Shown one piece after another: positions 46,411 through 55,732 of a stretch of 64,000 nt of DNA. The stretch is from an uncultured Collinsella sp. (GTDB lineage: Bacteria > Actinomycetota > Coriobacteriia > Coriobacteriales > Coriobacteriaceae), in NCBI GenBank assembly GCA_900538305.1, contig UPXY01000002.1, forward strand, positions 1 through 64,000, given 5' to 3'. A model generated the notes under the pieces. It ran no database searches. It was given only the letters and a program-made list of their open reading frames with translations, and was not told where the DNA came from. Within the stretch, counting starts at the first letter, position 1. The number at the start of each line of letters is the position of its first letter. A program made the position numbers and the translations under genes.

Positions 46411-49400
46411 ATGGCGCGTTCGTTCAAGTCCATGGACGGCAACGAGGCTGCCGCATACGTATCGTATGCGTTCACCGAGGTTGCGGGTATCTACCCGATC
46501 ACGCCGTCCAGCCCTATGGCCGACCATGTCGACCAGTGGGCAGCTCAGGGCAAGAAGAACATCTTTGGCACGAAGGTGAACGTCATCGAGATGGAGTCCG
46601 AGGCCGGCGCCGCGGGCACCGTCCATGGCTCGCTCGTCGCGGGTGCGTTGACCACCACCTACACCGCGTCCCAGGGTCTTCTGCTCATGATCCCGAACAT
46701 GTACAAGATCGCAGGCGAGCATCTGCCGGGCGTGTTCCACGTGTCCGCGCGCACCGTTGCCAGCCATGCGCTCAACATTTTCGGTGACCATTCCGACGTC
46801 ATGGCCTGCCGTCAGACTGGCTTCGCCATGCTCGCCGAGACCAACGTCCAGGAGGTCATGGATCTCTCCGCGGTGGCTCACCTTTCCGCCATCAAGGGCA
46901 AGGTTCCGTTCCTGAACTTCTTCGACGGCTTCCGCACCTCGCACGAGATTCAGAAGGTCGCCGTGTGGGATTACGCGGACCTCGCCGAGATGTGCGACAT
47001 GGATGCCGTCCAGGCGTTCCGTGATCACGCGCTCAATCCCGAGCATCCGCACAACCGCGGTACGCACGAGGACGGCGACGTCTTCTTCCAGCACCGTGAG
47101 GCCTGCAACACCGCGTACAACAACCTGCCCGCGGTCGTCGAGGACTACATGAACCAGGTGAACGAGAAGCTCGGCACGAGCTATCACTTGTTCGATTACT
47201 ACGGTGCCGAGGACGCCGATCGCGTCGTCGTCTGCATGGGCTCTTTCTGCGACACCCTCGAAGAGGTCATCGACTACCTCAACGCCCATGGCGAGAAGGT
47301 CGGCCTCGTGAAGGTTCGCCTGTATCGTCCGTGGTCCGTGGAGCACTTCATCGCCGCGCTCCCCGAGTCCGTCAAGAAGATCGCCGTGCTCGACCGCACC
47401 AAGGAGGCCGGCTCCATCGGCGAGCCCCTCTACGAAGATGTCGTCGCTGCCCTCTATGAGGCTGGCAAGACCGGCATCAAGGTCGTCGGCGGCCGTTACG
47501 GCCTCGGTTCGAAGGACGAGCCGCCCGCGGCTGCGTTCTCCGTCTACGAGGAGCTCAAGGCCGACGAGCCCAAGCGCGAGTTCACGCTCGGCATTGTCGA
47601 CGATGTGACCAACCTCTCGCTCCCCATGGATCCCGACGCTCCCAACACGGCTGCCGAGGGCACCATCGAGTGCAAGTTCTGGGGTCTCGGTGGCGACGGT
47701 ACCGTCGGTGCCAACAAGAACTCGATCAAGATCATCGGCGACCACACGGACAAGTACGTCCAGGCCTACTTCCAGTACGACTCCAAGAAGACGGGCGGCG
47801 TGACCATCTCGCACCTGCGCTTCGGCGACAACCCCATCAAGAGCCCGTACTACATCAATAAGGCCGACTTTGTTGCGTGCCACAACCCGAGCTACATCGT
47901 CAAGGGCTTCAAGATGGTCCGCGACGTCAAGCCCGGCGGCACCTTCCTGGTGAACTGCCAGTGGAACGACGAGGAGTTCTCCAAGCACCTCGGCGCCGAC
48001 GCCAAGCGCTATATCGCCAAGAACAACATTAACGTCTACCTGATCGACGCCATCGACCTGGCCGAGAAGGTTGGCATGGGCAAGCGCACCAACACGGTGC
48101 TGCAGTCCGCGTTCTTCGCGCTCGCGCAGGTTCTCCCCGCGGCAGACGCCATCGAGTACATGAAGGCCGCCGCCGAGAAGTCCTACGCCAAGAAGGGCCA
48201 GGCCATCGTCGAGGCCAACTGGAAGGCCATCGACGCCGGCGCCACCGCGTTCCGCAAGTTCGAGGTGCCCGCCGACTGGGCAACTGCCGAGGATGAGGTC
48301 GTCGAGCATGAGCTCAAGGGTCGTCCCGAGCTCGTCGCCCAGGTCAAGAACATCATGGAGCCCATCAACCGCATGGAGGGCGACGCGCTTCCCGTGTCTG
48401 CCTTCATTGGCCACGAGGACGGTCAGTTCGAGCAGGGCGCTTCCGCCTACGAGAAGCGCGGCGTCGCCGTCATGGTTCCGCATTGGGACGCCGACAAGTG
48501 CATCCAGTGCAACCAGTGCTCCTTCGTGTGCCCGCACGCGACCATCCGTCCGTTCGGCCTCACCGAGGACGAGGTCGCGAACGCGCCCGAGGGTATGCGC
48601 ACGCTCGATATCAAGATGCCGAAGGACACCGGCCTGAAGTTCACCATGGCCATCAGCCCGCTCGACTGCATGGGTTGCACCAACTGCGCGAAGGTCTGCC
48701 CGAAGGGCGCCCTCACCATGGTGCCGCAGGAGCAGGAGCTCGAGGAGCAGAAGACCTTCGACTACTGCGTCGAGAACGTCTCGCCGAAGCCCGTGCTCGA
48801 GGCCGCCAACGTCAAGGGCAGCCAGTTCAAGCAGCCGCTGCTTGAGTTCTCCGGCTCCTGCGCTGGTTGCGCCGAGACCGCGTATGCGCGCCTCGTCACC
48901 CAGGTCTGCGGCGACCGCATGTTCATCTCCAACGCCACCGGCTGCTCCTCCATTTGGGGCAACCCGGCCGCCCGTTCGCCCTACACGGTCAACGCCGAGG
49001 GTCACGGTCCGGCGTGGAACAACTCCCTCTTCGAGGACAACGCCGAGCACGGTCTTGGTATGGCCCTTGGTTACGAGGCCGTCCAGAACAAGCTCGTGGC
49101 CGAGACCGAGGCGCTCATCGCTGCCGACGGCACGCCCGAGGCTGTGAAGACCGCCGGTCAGGCCTGGCTCGATGCCAAGAACGACACCGAGGTCAGCAAG
49201 ACCGCTGCCGCCGCGTACGTCGAGGCGCTCGAGGCCTGCGGCTGTGATGCCGCTAAGGCGATCCTCGCCGACAAGTCCTACCTCACCAAGAAGTCCTTCT
49301 GGATCTTCGGCGGCGACGGTTGGGCCTACGACATCGGCTTCGGTGGCCTGGATCACGTTCTCGCCTCGAACCACAACGTCAACGTCTTCGTGTTCGACAC

Positions 49401-49950
49401 CGAGGTCTACTCCAACACCGGTGGTCAGGCTTCCAAGGCTTCGAACATCGGCCAGGTTGCCCAGTTCGCCGCTGCCGGCAAGCTCACCAAGAAGAAGAGC
49501 CTCGCCGAGATCGCGATGAGCTACGGCTACGTGTACGTGGCGCAGGTCGCCATGGGCGCGAACCCGGCTCAGACGCTCAAGGCCATCCAGGAGGCCGAGG
49601 CCTACGACGGCCCGTCCCTGATCATTGGCTACGCGCCCTGCGAGATGCACTCCATCAAGAAGGGCGGCATGCAGAACTGCCAGGCCGAGATGAAGAAGGC
49701 CGTGGACTGCGGCTACTGGAACCTCTTCCGCTTCAACCCGGCAGCCGAGGTGGGCAAGAAGTTCACGCTCGACTCTAAGGAGCCGAAGGGTGGCTACCAG
49801 GAGTTCCTGCTCAACGAGGCTCGTTACGCGTCGCTGAGCCGCGTGCTGCCGCAGGAGCAGGTCGACGAGCTCTTCCGCGAGAACGAGGAAGCTGCCATGG
49901 CCCGCTACGAGCACCTCACGAAGCTCAAGGATCTCTACGCGGAGGTCTAA
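46411..49950 (+). CDS. nifJ: pyruvate:ferredoxin (flavodoxin) oxidoreductase
   Basis: A single-chain PFOR of 1179 residues that turns pyruvate and CoA into acetyl-CoA, CO2 and reduced ferredoxin, central to anaerobic fermentation. The N-terminal domain has the ITPSSPMAD motif, followed by the gamma domain. Two ferredoxin motifs are CIQCNQCSFVCPHATIRP and CMGCTNCAKVCPKGAL. A proximal cluster region is SCAGCAET, and the thiamine pyrophosphate site is GGDGWAYDIGFGG to YSNTGGQASK. AGGAGAGG precedes ATG 46411. It is monocistronic, and its strong GAG/AAG codon bias suggests high expression. Confidence 0.98.
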   Translation: MARSFKSMDGNEAAAYVSYAFTEVAGIYPITPSSPMADHVDQWAAQGKKNIFGTKVNVIEMESEAGAAGTVHGSLVAGALTTTYTASQGLLLMIPNMYKIAGEHLPGVFHVSARTVASHALNIFGDHSDVMACRQTGFAMLAETNVQEVMDLSAVAHLSAIKGKVPFLNFFDGFRTSHEIQKVAVWDYADLAEMCDMDAVQAFRDHALNPEHPHNRGTHEDGDVFFQHREACNTAYNNLPAVVEDYMNQVNEKLGTSYHLFDYYGAEDADRVVVCMGSFCDTLEEVIDYLNAHGEKVGLVKVRLYRPWSVEHFIAALPESVKKIAVLDRTKEAGSIGEPLYEDVVAALYEAGKTGIKVVGGRYGLGSKDEPPAAAFSVYEELKADEPKREFTLGIVDDVTNLSLPMDPDAPNTAAEGTIECKFWGLGGDGTVGANKNSIKIIGDHTDKYVQAYFQYDSKKTGGVTISHLRFGDNPIKSPYYINKADFVACHNPSYIVKGFKMVRDVKPGGTFLVNCQWNDEEFSKHLGADAKRYIAKNNINVYLIDAIDLAEKVGMGKRTNTVLQSAFFALAQVLPAADAIEYMKAAAEKSYAKKGQAIVEANWKAIDAGATAFRKFEVPADWATAEDEVVEHELKGRPELVAQVKNIMEPINRMEGDALPVSAFIGHEDGQFEQGASAYEKRGVAVMVPHWDADKCIQCNQCSFVCPHATIRPFGLTEDEVANAPEGMRTLDIKMPKDTGLKFTMAISPLDCMGCTNCAKVCPKGALTMVPQEQELEEQKTFDYCVENVSPKPVLEAANVKGSQFKQPLLEFSGSCAGCAETAYARLVTQVCGDRMFISNATGCSSIWGNPAARSPYTVNAEGHGPAWNNSLFEDNAEHGLGMALGYEAVQNKLVAETEALIAADGTPEAVKTAGQAWLDAKNDTEVSKTAAAAYVEALEACGCDAAKAILADKSYLTKKSFWIFGGDGWAYDIGFGGLDHVLASNHNVNVFVFDTEVYSNTGGQASKASNIGQVAQFAAAGKLTKKKSLAEIAMSYGYVYVAQVAMGANPAQTLKAIQEAEAYDGPSLIIGYAPCEMHSIKKGGMQNCQAEMKKAVDCGYWNLFRFNPAAEVGKKFTLDSKEPKGGYQEFLLNEARYASLSRVLPQEQVDELFRENEEAAMARYEHLTKLKDLYAEV

Positions 49951-49994
49951 GGCTTAGCCAAGGCGCTCATGCTGGATAGATAACCGGCAAAGAG

Positions 49995-50029
49995 GAGGCT
50001 CCCAGGAGAAATCCTGGGAGCCTCTTTTT
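49995..50029 (+). terminator. nifJ terminator
   Basis: GAGGCTCCCAGGA and TCCTGGGAGCCTC form a perfect 13-bp stem over GAAA, followed by TTTTT, 44 nt after the nifJ stop. Confidence 0.96.
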
Positions 50030-50213
50030 GTTATGTCAAAACCCGGCAAGGCTGGCACTACCGTTCTGGAAGAAGTGGCCGAGGAGTCGCGTGGCAGGAT
50101 ATATGGAAAGCGCGCGAATAGGTAGAGGGGGTATATAACATTGCGGCTGCTCGACCTGCGACGTCGTATGACCTCGTGTAATGGTGAATGAAGAGCGCAG
50201 CTTTTACCCTTGC

Positions 50214-50223
50214 GGGGGGGGGG
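50214..50223 (+). repeat. G10 homopolymer upstream of surface-protein gene
   Basis: Ten consecutive G precede a TTGATA box by 7 nt and the surface-protein start by about 65 nt. Slipped-strand changes in length could alter promoter geometry. If the rarely used TTG at 50210 were the start, length changes would shift the reading frame. Confidence 0.75.
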
Positions 50224-50230
50224 CGCTCGT

Positions 50231-50258
50231 TTGATAGCCTGCGGTTTGCGTATATACC
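50231..50258 (+). promoter_or_regulatory. probable promoter of the surface-protein gene
   Basis: TTGATA (50231-50236) and TATACC (50253-50258) are 16 nt apart; TATATA at 50251 is an alternative -10. The transcript would begin about 20-25 nt before ATG 50288. Confidence 0.5.
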
Positions 50259-50287
50259 AAAATATGAGTAGGAAACCTGGGCTGCTT

Positions 50288-53200
50288 ATGAGGCTTTCAA
50301 CAAGAAAAATCGTGCGGGCATGTACGACTCTTTCCATTGGCGCGACGTTGCTGGTGATGGCGCCGGCGGTTGCCCTCGCTGCCATTTCCCACAATGGCCA
50401 GGAGGTCTCTGCTGGCGATAGCTATACGGTGAACGAGCTCGGCACATGCCAGGGCCACGTCTTCTCTGGTATCTCTGAGGACAACTGGTATAACCTGCCT
50501 GGCGGTCAGCACATCACTGTCTCCGGTGGAACACACACCATCACGCTTGATGGCCTTACGATTGACGACCCCGGTGCGGGCTCGTCTGCGATCAATATCC
50601 GGGACGGAGCTAATGTGACGCTCGTTCTCAAGGGCGAGAATTATCTCGAGGCCTCTGGCAACCACCCGGGAATCTGGGTTGAGGAGGGCTCCTCGCTCAC
50701 GATTGAGGGCGATGGATCGCTGGTGGTATACGCCGGCAACACTACTGCTGGCCTTGGCGCGGCCGGGATTGGTGGAGGATACAACGAGAGCGCGTTCGGC
50801 AACATCACCATCAACAGCGGTTCCGTCGAGGCGCACGGTAGAGCCGGCGGTGCTGGTATCGGTGGTGGCTACAAGATCGGCAGCGGCACGCAGACGGGTG
50901 ACGTCACCATAACCGGGGGCTTCGTCCAGGCGTATGGCGGTAGCGTGATCGGCTCTTCTGGCGCGGGCATCGGCGCAGGCGAGAATGCTGACTATGACGG
51001 TACCATCACCATCAGCGGTGGCGTGGTCCGTGCGATGGGCGGTAACGAGAACAAGTCCTCCATCGGCGGCGGTGGCAGTCTGCTGGGCTCCACCGACAAC
51101 GGTACATTTACCACCGGCACGAACGGCAATGCCGTCATCGCCGCGCCGTGGGGCATTGGCGACACCTCGGATGTTGCCAACTGGGACTGCATCCTGCTCG
51201 AGCCTACGCGCGAGTCCACCTCGGAGATCCAGTTCGTGAACTACGACGCCACCACGAACACCATCACCTTCGAGGGTGGCACGCCGCGCGTGTACGGTGA
51301 CGTCGAGGCGGACTATAACATTACGATCAACTCTCCCGCGTCACTGCGCGTGGACACCGAGATTGACCTCGACGGCGACCCGTCAACGCCCAACAATGCC
51401 CCCTCCACGCTCACCATGAAGTCGGGCACGACGCTTACGAACAACAACAAGTCTTCTGACCCCGGTATTGCCGGCATTGCGCTCATGCCCGGCTCGACGC
51501 TCGTGCTCGAGGACGGTACGTCGCAGTGCCAGGGGAGCGGTACGATGATTGCGACGTCTACAGAAGGTACCGGCCTCGTGCGCGGCAAGGTTCAGCTGCC
51601 GCTTTCCGACGACATGGTGTCGGTCAACCCGACGAGCTACGTGTACGATGGTACCGAGAAGGAGCCGGCCGTAACGGTGCAGTTCCCCAAGTGGAACTTT
51701 ACACAGACGTTTGAGCAGGGCACGGAGTATACGGTCGCCTATGAGCACAACGTCAACGTAGGCATGGCGAAGGCCATTGCCACGTCCGCTGGAGGCAACC
51801 TGCTCAACACCGTCGACGGTAACGCGTCGACCGGCACTGCAGGGTTTGAGATTACCCAAGGCGACTTCACGGTGAGCACCGTTGCCCGTCGCTACATCCA
51901 GGTGGGTGAGGAACACCTGCTCTCGAAGTTGCCAACCAAGCCGACCTTCGGTGCAAATAACCCGCCTAATGTTGACGGCGGCACGTTTTCATGGTACTCC
52001 GATGAGGCATGCACCACGCCGCTGACCGACACGTTCGTCCAGAACGAGCCAGAAGGCGCACAGATCACGGTCTACTGGAAGTACACTCAGACCGGCAATC
52101 CGAATGTCGTTCCTACCAAGACCGGCAAGACCGTGCTCGTCATGACGAACGAGAAGCCGCCAGCGGTCCAGGTCGATGGCAAGACGGACGATACCTCTAT
52201 TCACGCCACCTATGGCGATCCGTCCTACACCCCCGATATCAAGATCAGCCTCGACGGCGGGCAGAGCTGGATTGCGCTGCTGAGCGATGTTACCTACAGC
52301 GTTGACTCTCAGACGCCCGCGGGCAACGGCGGCGTGGTGACAGTCGATGAGAAGACCGGCGAGATCCAGTTCGTCGGCGCTGGAACCGCTACGGTCATTG
52401 CCGAGATCGATGCCTACACCGACCCCGATGCAACCGCGGACGACAAGGGCGATTCCTATGGCGCTGCGTACATCACCATCGAAGTTAAGGTCGACCCGAA
52501 GCAGGTGACGGTCGACGAGTCGTCCGTCCAGGCAGTCGATCGCGCGTACAATGGTACGCGCAAGGTCGAGGTTACCGCCGAGCTCACCGCAGCCGAAACG
52601 GTCGGCACCGACCTCGCTGACGATGCGATCGGCGTTGCGGCGACGGGTGAAGCTGCACAGCCTGCGGTCGGAACGGATATCTCCGTTACGGTGACCTACA
52701 CACTCACCGGTGATAAGGCGGACGACTACGTTCTGACGAACGACCCCGGCGCGACCGTGACCATCAGCAAGGCGCAGGCCGGTGATGACACGCTTCAAGG
52801 CAAGACCGGCGAGCTTACCATCTCGAATTGTGCTGCCGCGACGTACGTGTTCGATCTCAATGAGCTCGTCCCCGATAGCAAGCAGGTCGAGGGAGGCGCC
52901 CTCTATCCTGGCTGGATTGAGTTTGAGAATCCCGTAGTGAATATCTCGGACGATCGCTACTTCACGGTGGACGATATCCGTATCGACAATGCCACCCACA
53001 CGCTGTATCTCACGGTCAACGACGTCGAATCGCAGGACGTAGATGAGCTCGGTACCATCACGCTCGATATGGTGTCACCCAACTTCGAGGGCATGACAGG
53101 TATCATCACCATCAAGCGCGAGAATCTCGACATCTACACCATTACGGCGAGCGCCGGCGAGGGCGGCACGATTTCGCCTGAGGGCGCGGTCGAGGTTGTG

Positions 53201-53527
53201 ACCGGGCATAGCCAGGACTTCGCGATCAGTGCCGACGAGGGCTATGAGATTGCCGATGTCGTGGTTGACGGCGTGAGCCAGGGCGCCCTTTCGACGTATC
53301 GCTTTGAGGATGTCACGGCCAACCACACCATCGAGGTCACGTTCAAGAGCGTGGACGAATCGACGGAGCCGTCGGATGGCGACGATGCGCCTGGATCCGA
53401 TGCAGGTTCCGATGACGATGCGCTGCTTGGCACGGGAGATTCCTCCCTGCTGATGGTTGCTGGAACGATGTGTGTCGGAGCGGCTTCGGTTGCCGGTGGC
53501 CTTGTTCTCGCGCGGAAGCGCCGGTAG
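50288..53527 (+). CDS. large secreted, wall-anchored surface protein
   Basis: About 1079 residues. ATG 50288 gives a clean signal peptide (MRLSTRKIVRACTTLSIGAT then LLVMAPAVALA); ATG 50264 is possible, and neither has a strong ribosome site. Residues about 35-330 form a Gly-rich beta-helix-like region with repeated ITISGG/ITINSG turns, like carbohydrate-binding Cthe_2159 domains. MBG/YDG-type stalk domains follow (PTSYVYDGTEKEPAVTV; VQAVDRAYNGTRKVEV). A bacterial-repeat module comes next (GEGGTISPEGAVEVVTGHSQ). The end is an acidic spacer, LLGTGD, a hydrophobic helix and RKRR, resembling an unusual sortase signal. Likely an adhesin or glycan binder. Confidence 0.85.
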   Translation: MRLSTRKIVRACTTLSIGATLLVMAPAVALAAISHNGQEVSAGDSYTVNELGTCQGHVFSGISEDNWYNLPGGQHITVSGGTHTITLDGLTIDDPGAGSSAINIRDGANVTLVLKGENYLEASGNHPGIWVEEGSSLTIEGDGSLVVYAGNTTAGLGAAGIGGGYNESAFGNITINSGSVEAHGRAGGAGIGGGYKIGSGTQTGDVTITGGFVQAYGGSVIGSSGAGIGAGENADYDGTITISGGVVRAMGGNENKSSIGGGGSLLGSTDNGTFTTGTNGNAVIAAPWGIGDTSDVANWDCILLEPTRESTSEIQFVNYDATTNTITFEGGTPRVYGDVEADYNITINSPASLRVDTEIDLDGDPSTPNNAPSTLTMKSGTTLTNNNKSSDPGIAGIALMPGSTLVLEDGTSQCQGSGTMIATSTEGTGLVRGKVQLPLSDDMVSVNPTSYVYDGTEKEPAVTVQFPKWNFTQTFEQGTEYTVAYEHNVNVGMAKAIATSAGGNLLNTVDGNASTGTAGFEITQGDFTVSTVARRYIQVGEEHLLSKLPTKPTFGANNPPNVDGGTFSWYSDEACTTPLTDTFVQNEPEGAQITVYWKYTQTGNPNVVPTKTGKTVLVMTNEKPPAVQVDGKTDDTSIHATYGDPSYTPDIKISLDGGQSWIALLSDVTYSVDSQTPAGNGGVVTVDEKTGEIQFVGAGTATVIAEIDAYTDPDATADDKGDSYGAAYITIEVKVDPKQVTVDESSVQAVDRAYNGTRKVEVTAELTAAETVGTDLADDAIGVAATGEAAQPAVGTDISVTVTYTLTGDKADDYVLTNDPGATVTISKAQAGDDTLQGKTGELTISNCAAATYVFDLNELVPDSKQVEGGALYPGWIEFENPVVNISDDRYFTVDDIRIDNATHTLYLTVNDVESQDVDELGTITLDMVSPNFEGMTGIITIKRENLDIYTITASAGEGGTISPEGAVEVVTGHSQDFAISADEGYEIADVVVDGVSQGALSTYRFEDVTANHTIEVTFKSVDESTEPSDGDDAPGSDAGSDDDALLGTGDSSLLMVAGTMCVGAASVAGGLVLARKRR

Positions 53528-53532
53528 ATGCC

Positions 53533-53862
53533 ATGAGTGATGCCCTTTCGCTTGAAGGCGTCAAGACGCGCATCCGGGGGAGGCATGCGTTCATCCACGA
53601 GCGCGTGCTCGAGCTGATCGTTCGCGAGAGCGCAGAAAACGGTTCAGTGCGCTTCAGCAAAGCTGAGCTCGCGTGTGAGCTGGGGTGCTGTATTCGCACG
53701 CTCGACCGTGCAGTCATGCGCTTGAGACAGGGCGGCTACATCAAATCCAAGCCGGTCTTTCAGAGCAACGGCGCGCAGCTGGGGAACGAGTATCGTGCAA
53801 CGGCGAAGGGCGCCGCACTTGCAGCAACGTTCAAAACGGAGCGCGAGCCGCGCAGGCGCTAG
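53533..53862 (+). CDS. winged-helix DNA-binding protein
   Basis: A 109-residue protein starting 5 nt after the surface-protein stop without a strong ribosome site, so probably translated by coupling. A helix-turn-helix is visible in RFSKAELACELGCCIRTLDR and AVMRLRQGGYIKSKPVF, followed by a wing (SNGAQLGNEYRATAKGAALA) and a basic C-terminus (EREPRRR). It may regulate the surface protein. I do not recognise a named family. Confidence 0.72.
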   Translation: MSDALSLEGVKTRIRGRHAFIHERVLELIVRESAENGSVRFSKAELACELGCCIRTLDRAVMRLRQGGYIKSKPVFQSNGAQLGNEYRATAKGAALAATFKTEREPRRR

Positions 53863-53889
53863 TCGTTGGCTGGCAGTTCGATAGATTGC

Positions 53890-53924
53890 AAAGGCTCTCG
53901 GGATTTTTCCGGGAGCCTTTTGCT
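53890..53924 (+). terminator. terminator after the winged-helix gene
   Basis: AAAGGCTCTCGG pairs with CCGGGAGCCTTT (one G-U) over a short GATTTTT loop, followed by a T-rich stretch, 27 nt past the stop. Confidence 0.85.
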
Positions 53925-54002
53925 TTGCCGCGTGCTCGGCTCGCATGGCGCCTGGGCACGATGGGTATAAGGCACGTGTTGACGGGATGCAAGGAGGATG
54001 CC

Positions 54003-54647
54003 ATGGATGAACGCGACGAGGTCGTTGAGGAAGCGAGTGTAAAGGTCGGGGAAGCCGAGGAAACGGGACTCGTGCTCGGCGACGACGATGAGCGCGACGC
54101 AGACCTGCATGAGCAGGTGCTGAGCTCCGAGACCGCATGGAGCGGCAAGATCTTCGATGTCGAATGCCTCGAGGTGAAGCTGCCGAACGGACGTGTGTCG
54201 CGGCGCGATGTGGTGCGTCATCATGGCGCGGTTGCTATCGTGGCGCTTACGGAATCCGGCAAGATCGCGCTTGTGCGTCAGTACCGCACGGCGCTCGACC
54301 GCGTGACGGTAGAAATTCCCGCAGGAAAGCTCGAGCCGGGCGAGGATCCGCTCGACTGCGCGAAGCGAGAGCTCAAGGAAGAGACCGGCTTCGTTGCGGG
54401 GCGCATCGCCTACCTCACGACGATTGCAAGTTCCTGCGGGTTCTCGGACGAGCTCATCCATCTGTACCTTGCGACGCAGCTTTCGTTTGAAGGCGCCACA
54501 CCCGACGAAGACGAGTTCTTGAACGTCGACCTCGTGGACGTGCAGGAGCTGGTCGATGCCGTGCTCGATGGCAAGATTGAAGACGCGAAGACCGTGGTGG
54601 GCGCACTCGCCTGCGATGTCATGGCGCATCGGCTGGCCGCGGAGTAG
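54003..54647 (+). CDS. Nudix hydrolase, ADP-ribose pyrophosphatase type
   Basis: A 214-residue protein with a complete Nudix box, GKLEPGE-DPLDCAK-RELKEETGF, preceded by VRQYRTALDRVTVEIPA as in ADP-ribose pyrophosphatases. The N-terminal 40 residues are an acidic, probably disordered extension; EAWSGKIFDVECLEVKL-type sequence then begins the fold. AAGGAGG precedes ATG 54003. It would hydrolyse ADP-ribose or related nucleoside diphosphate sugars. Confidence 0.93.
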   Translation: MDERDEVVEEASVKVGEAEETGLVLGDDDERDADLHEQVLSSETAWSGKIFDVECLEVKLPNGRVSRRDVVRHHGAVAIVALTESGKIALVRQYRTALDRVTVEIPAGKLEPGEDPLDCAKRELKEETGFVAGRIAYLTTIASSCGFSDELIHLYLATQLSFEGATPDEDEFLNVDLVDVQELVDAVLDGKIEDAKTVVGALACDVMAHRLAAE

Positions 54648-54657
54648 ATGGCTCGCA

Positions 54658-54765
54658 GTATGTAAAATAACCCCAGCGACTTTTTTACATTGCCCGGCAA
54701 AAGTGTTTTCGATTCGCTGGGCATATCGGGTAATGTAAAAAAGTCGCTGGGGTTATTTTATATAC
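54658..54765. repeat. about 100-bp palindromic element, family C, copy 2
   Basis: Inverted arms start GTATGTAAAATAACCCCAGC on the left and GTATATAAAATAACCCCAGC from the right, each continuing GACTTTTTTACATT. They enclose 30 nt. The arms match the element at 29740 closely. It lies exactly between convergent genes (Nudix stop 11 nt before, coaX stop 3 nt after), so it may serve as a two-way terminator. Confidence 0.9.
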
Positions 54766-54767
54766 CT

Positions 54768-55538
54768 CTAGCACACACCCATACGGTGGGCGATCTCGGC
54801 GATGCCCTTAAGGGTGAGCTGCTGATCGATGATGTCGAACACGTCTGTCGCATCGGCTACCATGCCAGCGAGGCCGCCGGTAGCGATAACGCGTGCGTCG
54901 GGTGACCCGAGTTCGTGCTTGATGCGCGCGACCAGACCTTCGACCATGGCCGCGGTGCCCAGGATCGCCCCGCTCTGCACCGCCTCCGTGGTGGTGCGGC
55001 CGATGGCATGCTCGGGCACCTCGAGCGGGATGCTTGCGATGCGCGCTGCGCGGGCAACGAGCGCGTCCATCGAGATGCGAAGTCCCGGAGCGATGGCGCC
55101 GCCGATATAGAAACCATCTGCATCAACGACGTCGATATTGGTCGCGGTTCCGAAGTCGACGACGACAGACGGTGCGCCGTAGTACTTCTCCGCGGCAACG
55201 GCATTCGCGATGCGGTCGGCGCCCACCTCGCTGGGATTGGGCGCGTGCAGTTTTGTTACCGAGGCGGTTTCCGCGCCTACAGCAATCGCACGCAGGGCGA
55301 TGCGCTCGGCGGCCATCCGCCATTCACGCGAGAGCTGGGGCACGACGCCCGCGAACGCGACGGCGTCGATGCAATCGATAGGCAGGCCGTACATCTGCAG
55401 GTAGCTGAGAAGGCGAACGTGCAGCTCGTCGGCGGTAAACGAGCGATCCGTGGGCATGCGCCACGAGCGGACGAGCGCATCCCTGTCAAACAATCCGAGT
55501 GCGGTCTGCGTATTGCCCATATCGATGGCGAGGAGCAT
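54768..55538 (-). CDS. coaX: type III pantothenate kinase
   Basis: First step of coenzyme A synthesis, 256 residues. It has the N-terminal phosphate motif MLLAIDMGNTQTALGLFD, APNPSEVGADRIANAVAA, the pantothenate/Asp motif VVDFGTATNIDVVD and IGGAIAPGLRISMDAL. The C-terminal ATGGLAG motif is present. TAGGAG lies just before ATG 55538, so the longer in-frame start is rejected. It is monocistronic. Confidence 0.96.
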   Translation of the reverse strand: MLLAIDMGNTQTALGLFDRDALVRSWRMPTDRSFTADELHVRLLSYLQMYGLPIDCIDAVAFAGVVPQLSREWRMAAERIALRAIAVGAETASVTKLHAPNPSEVGADRIANAVAAEKYYGAPSVVVDFGTATNIDVVDADGFYIGGAIAPGLRISMDALVARAARIASIPLEVPEHAIGRTTTEAVQSGAILGTAAMVEGLVARIKHELGSPDARVIATGGLAGMVADATDVFDIIDQQLTLKGIAEIAHRMGVC

Positions 55539-55634
55539 GGTTCTCCTAACGAACGGCGGCAGAAACAGTGCCATTGTATACCAGCGGCTTTGACATGCTG
55601 TTCGTCAAGCACCGTATGCCGGGATACTTCAACA

Positions 55635-55661
55635 TGAAACGCTTCAATTACTTGCTATACT
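55635..55661 (+). promoter_or_regulatory. LacI-type operator and extended -10 promoter
   Basis: TGAAACGCTTCA (55635-55646) is a near-perfect LacI-family operator palindrome. An extended -10 TGCTATACT ends at 55661. The spacing places the operator over the -35 region of the following lacI-type gene, fitting autorepression. Confidence 0.7.
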
Positions 55662-55732
55662 ATCGCAAGGTAACGAGGTGAAAGAATCTCCAAGGCTCTT
55701 GCCATATTCAACTGCAGGAAAGGCGGGCTGCC

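Noticed and set aside
46060..49914. A 1284-codon open frame antisense to nifJ
   Set aside because: It mirrors nifJ codon periodicity, has no family motif and no ribosome site. nifJ on the other strand is unmistakable.
50150..50190. Possible extra copy of the 145-bp element, since CGACCTGCGACG occurs there
   Set aside because: Flanking inverted arms and the T-run after the motif are absent.
50210..50287. TTG at 50210 as the true start of the surface protein, putting the G10 tract in the coding sequence
   Set aside because: The resulting N-terminus would place about 26 residues before a normal signal peptide. ATG 50288 gives a standard signal sequence and follows a plausible promoter.
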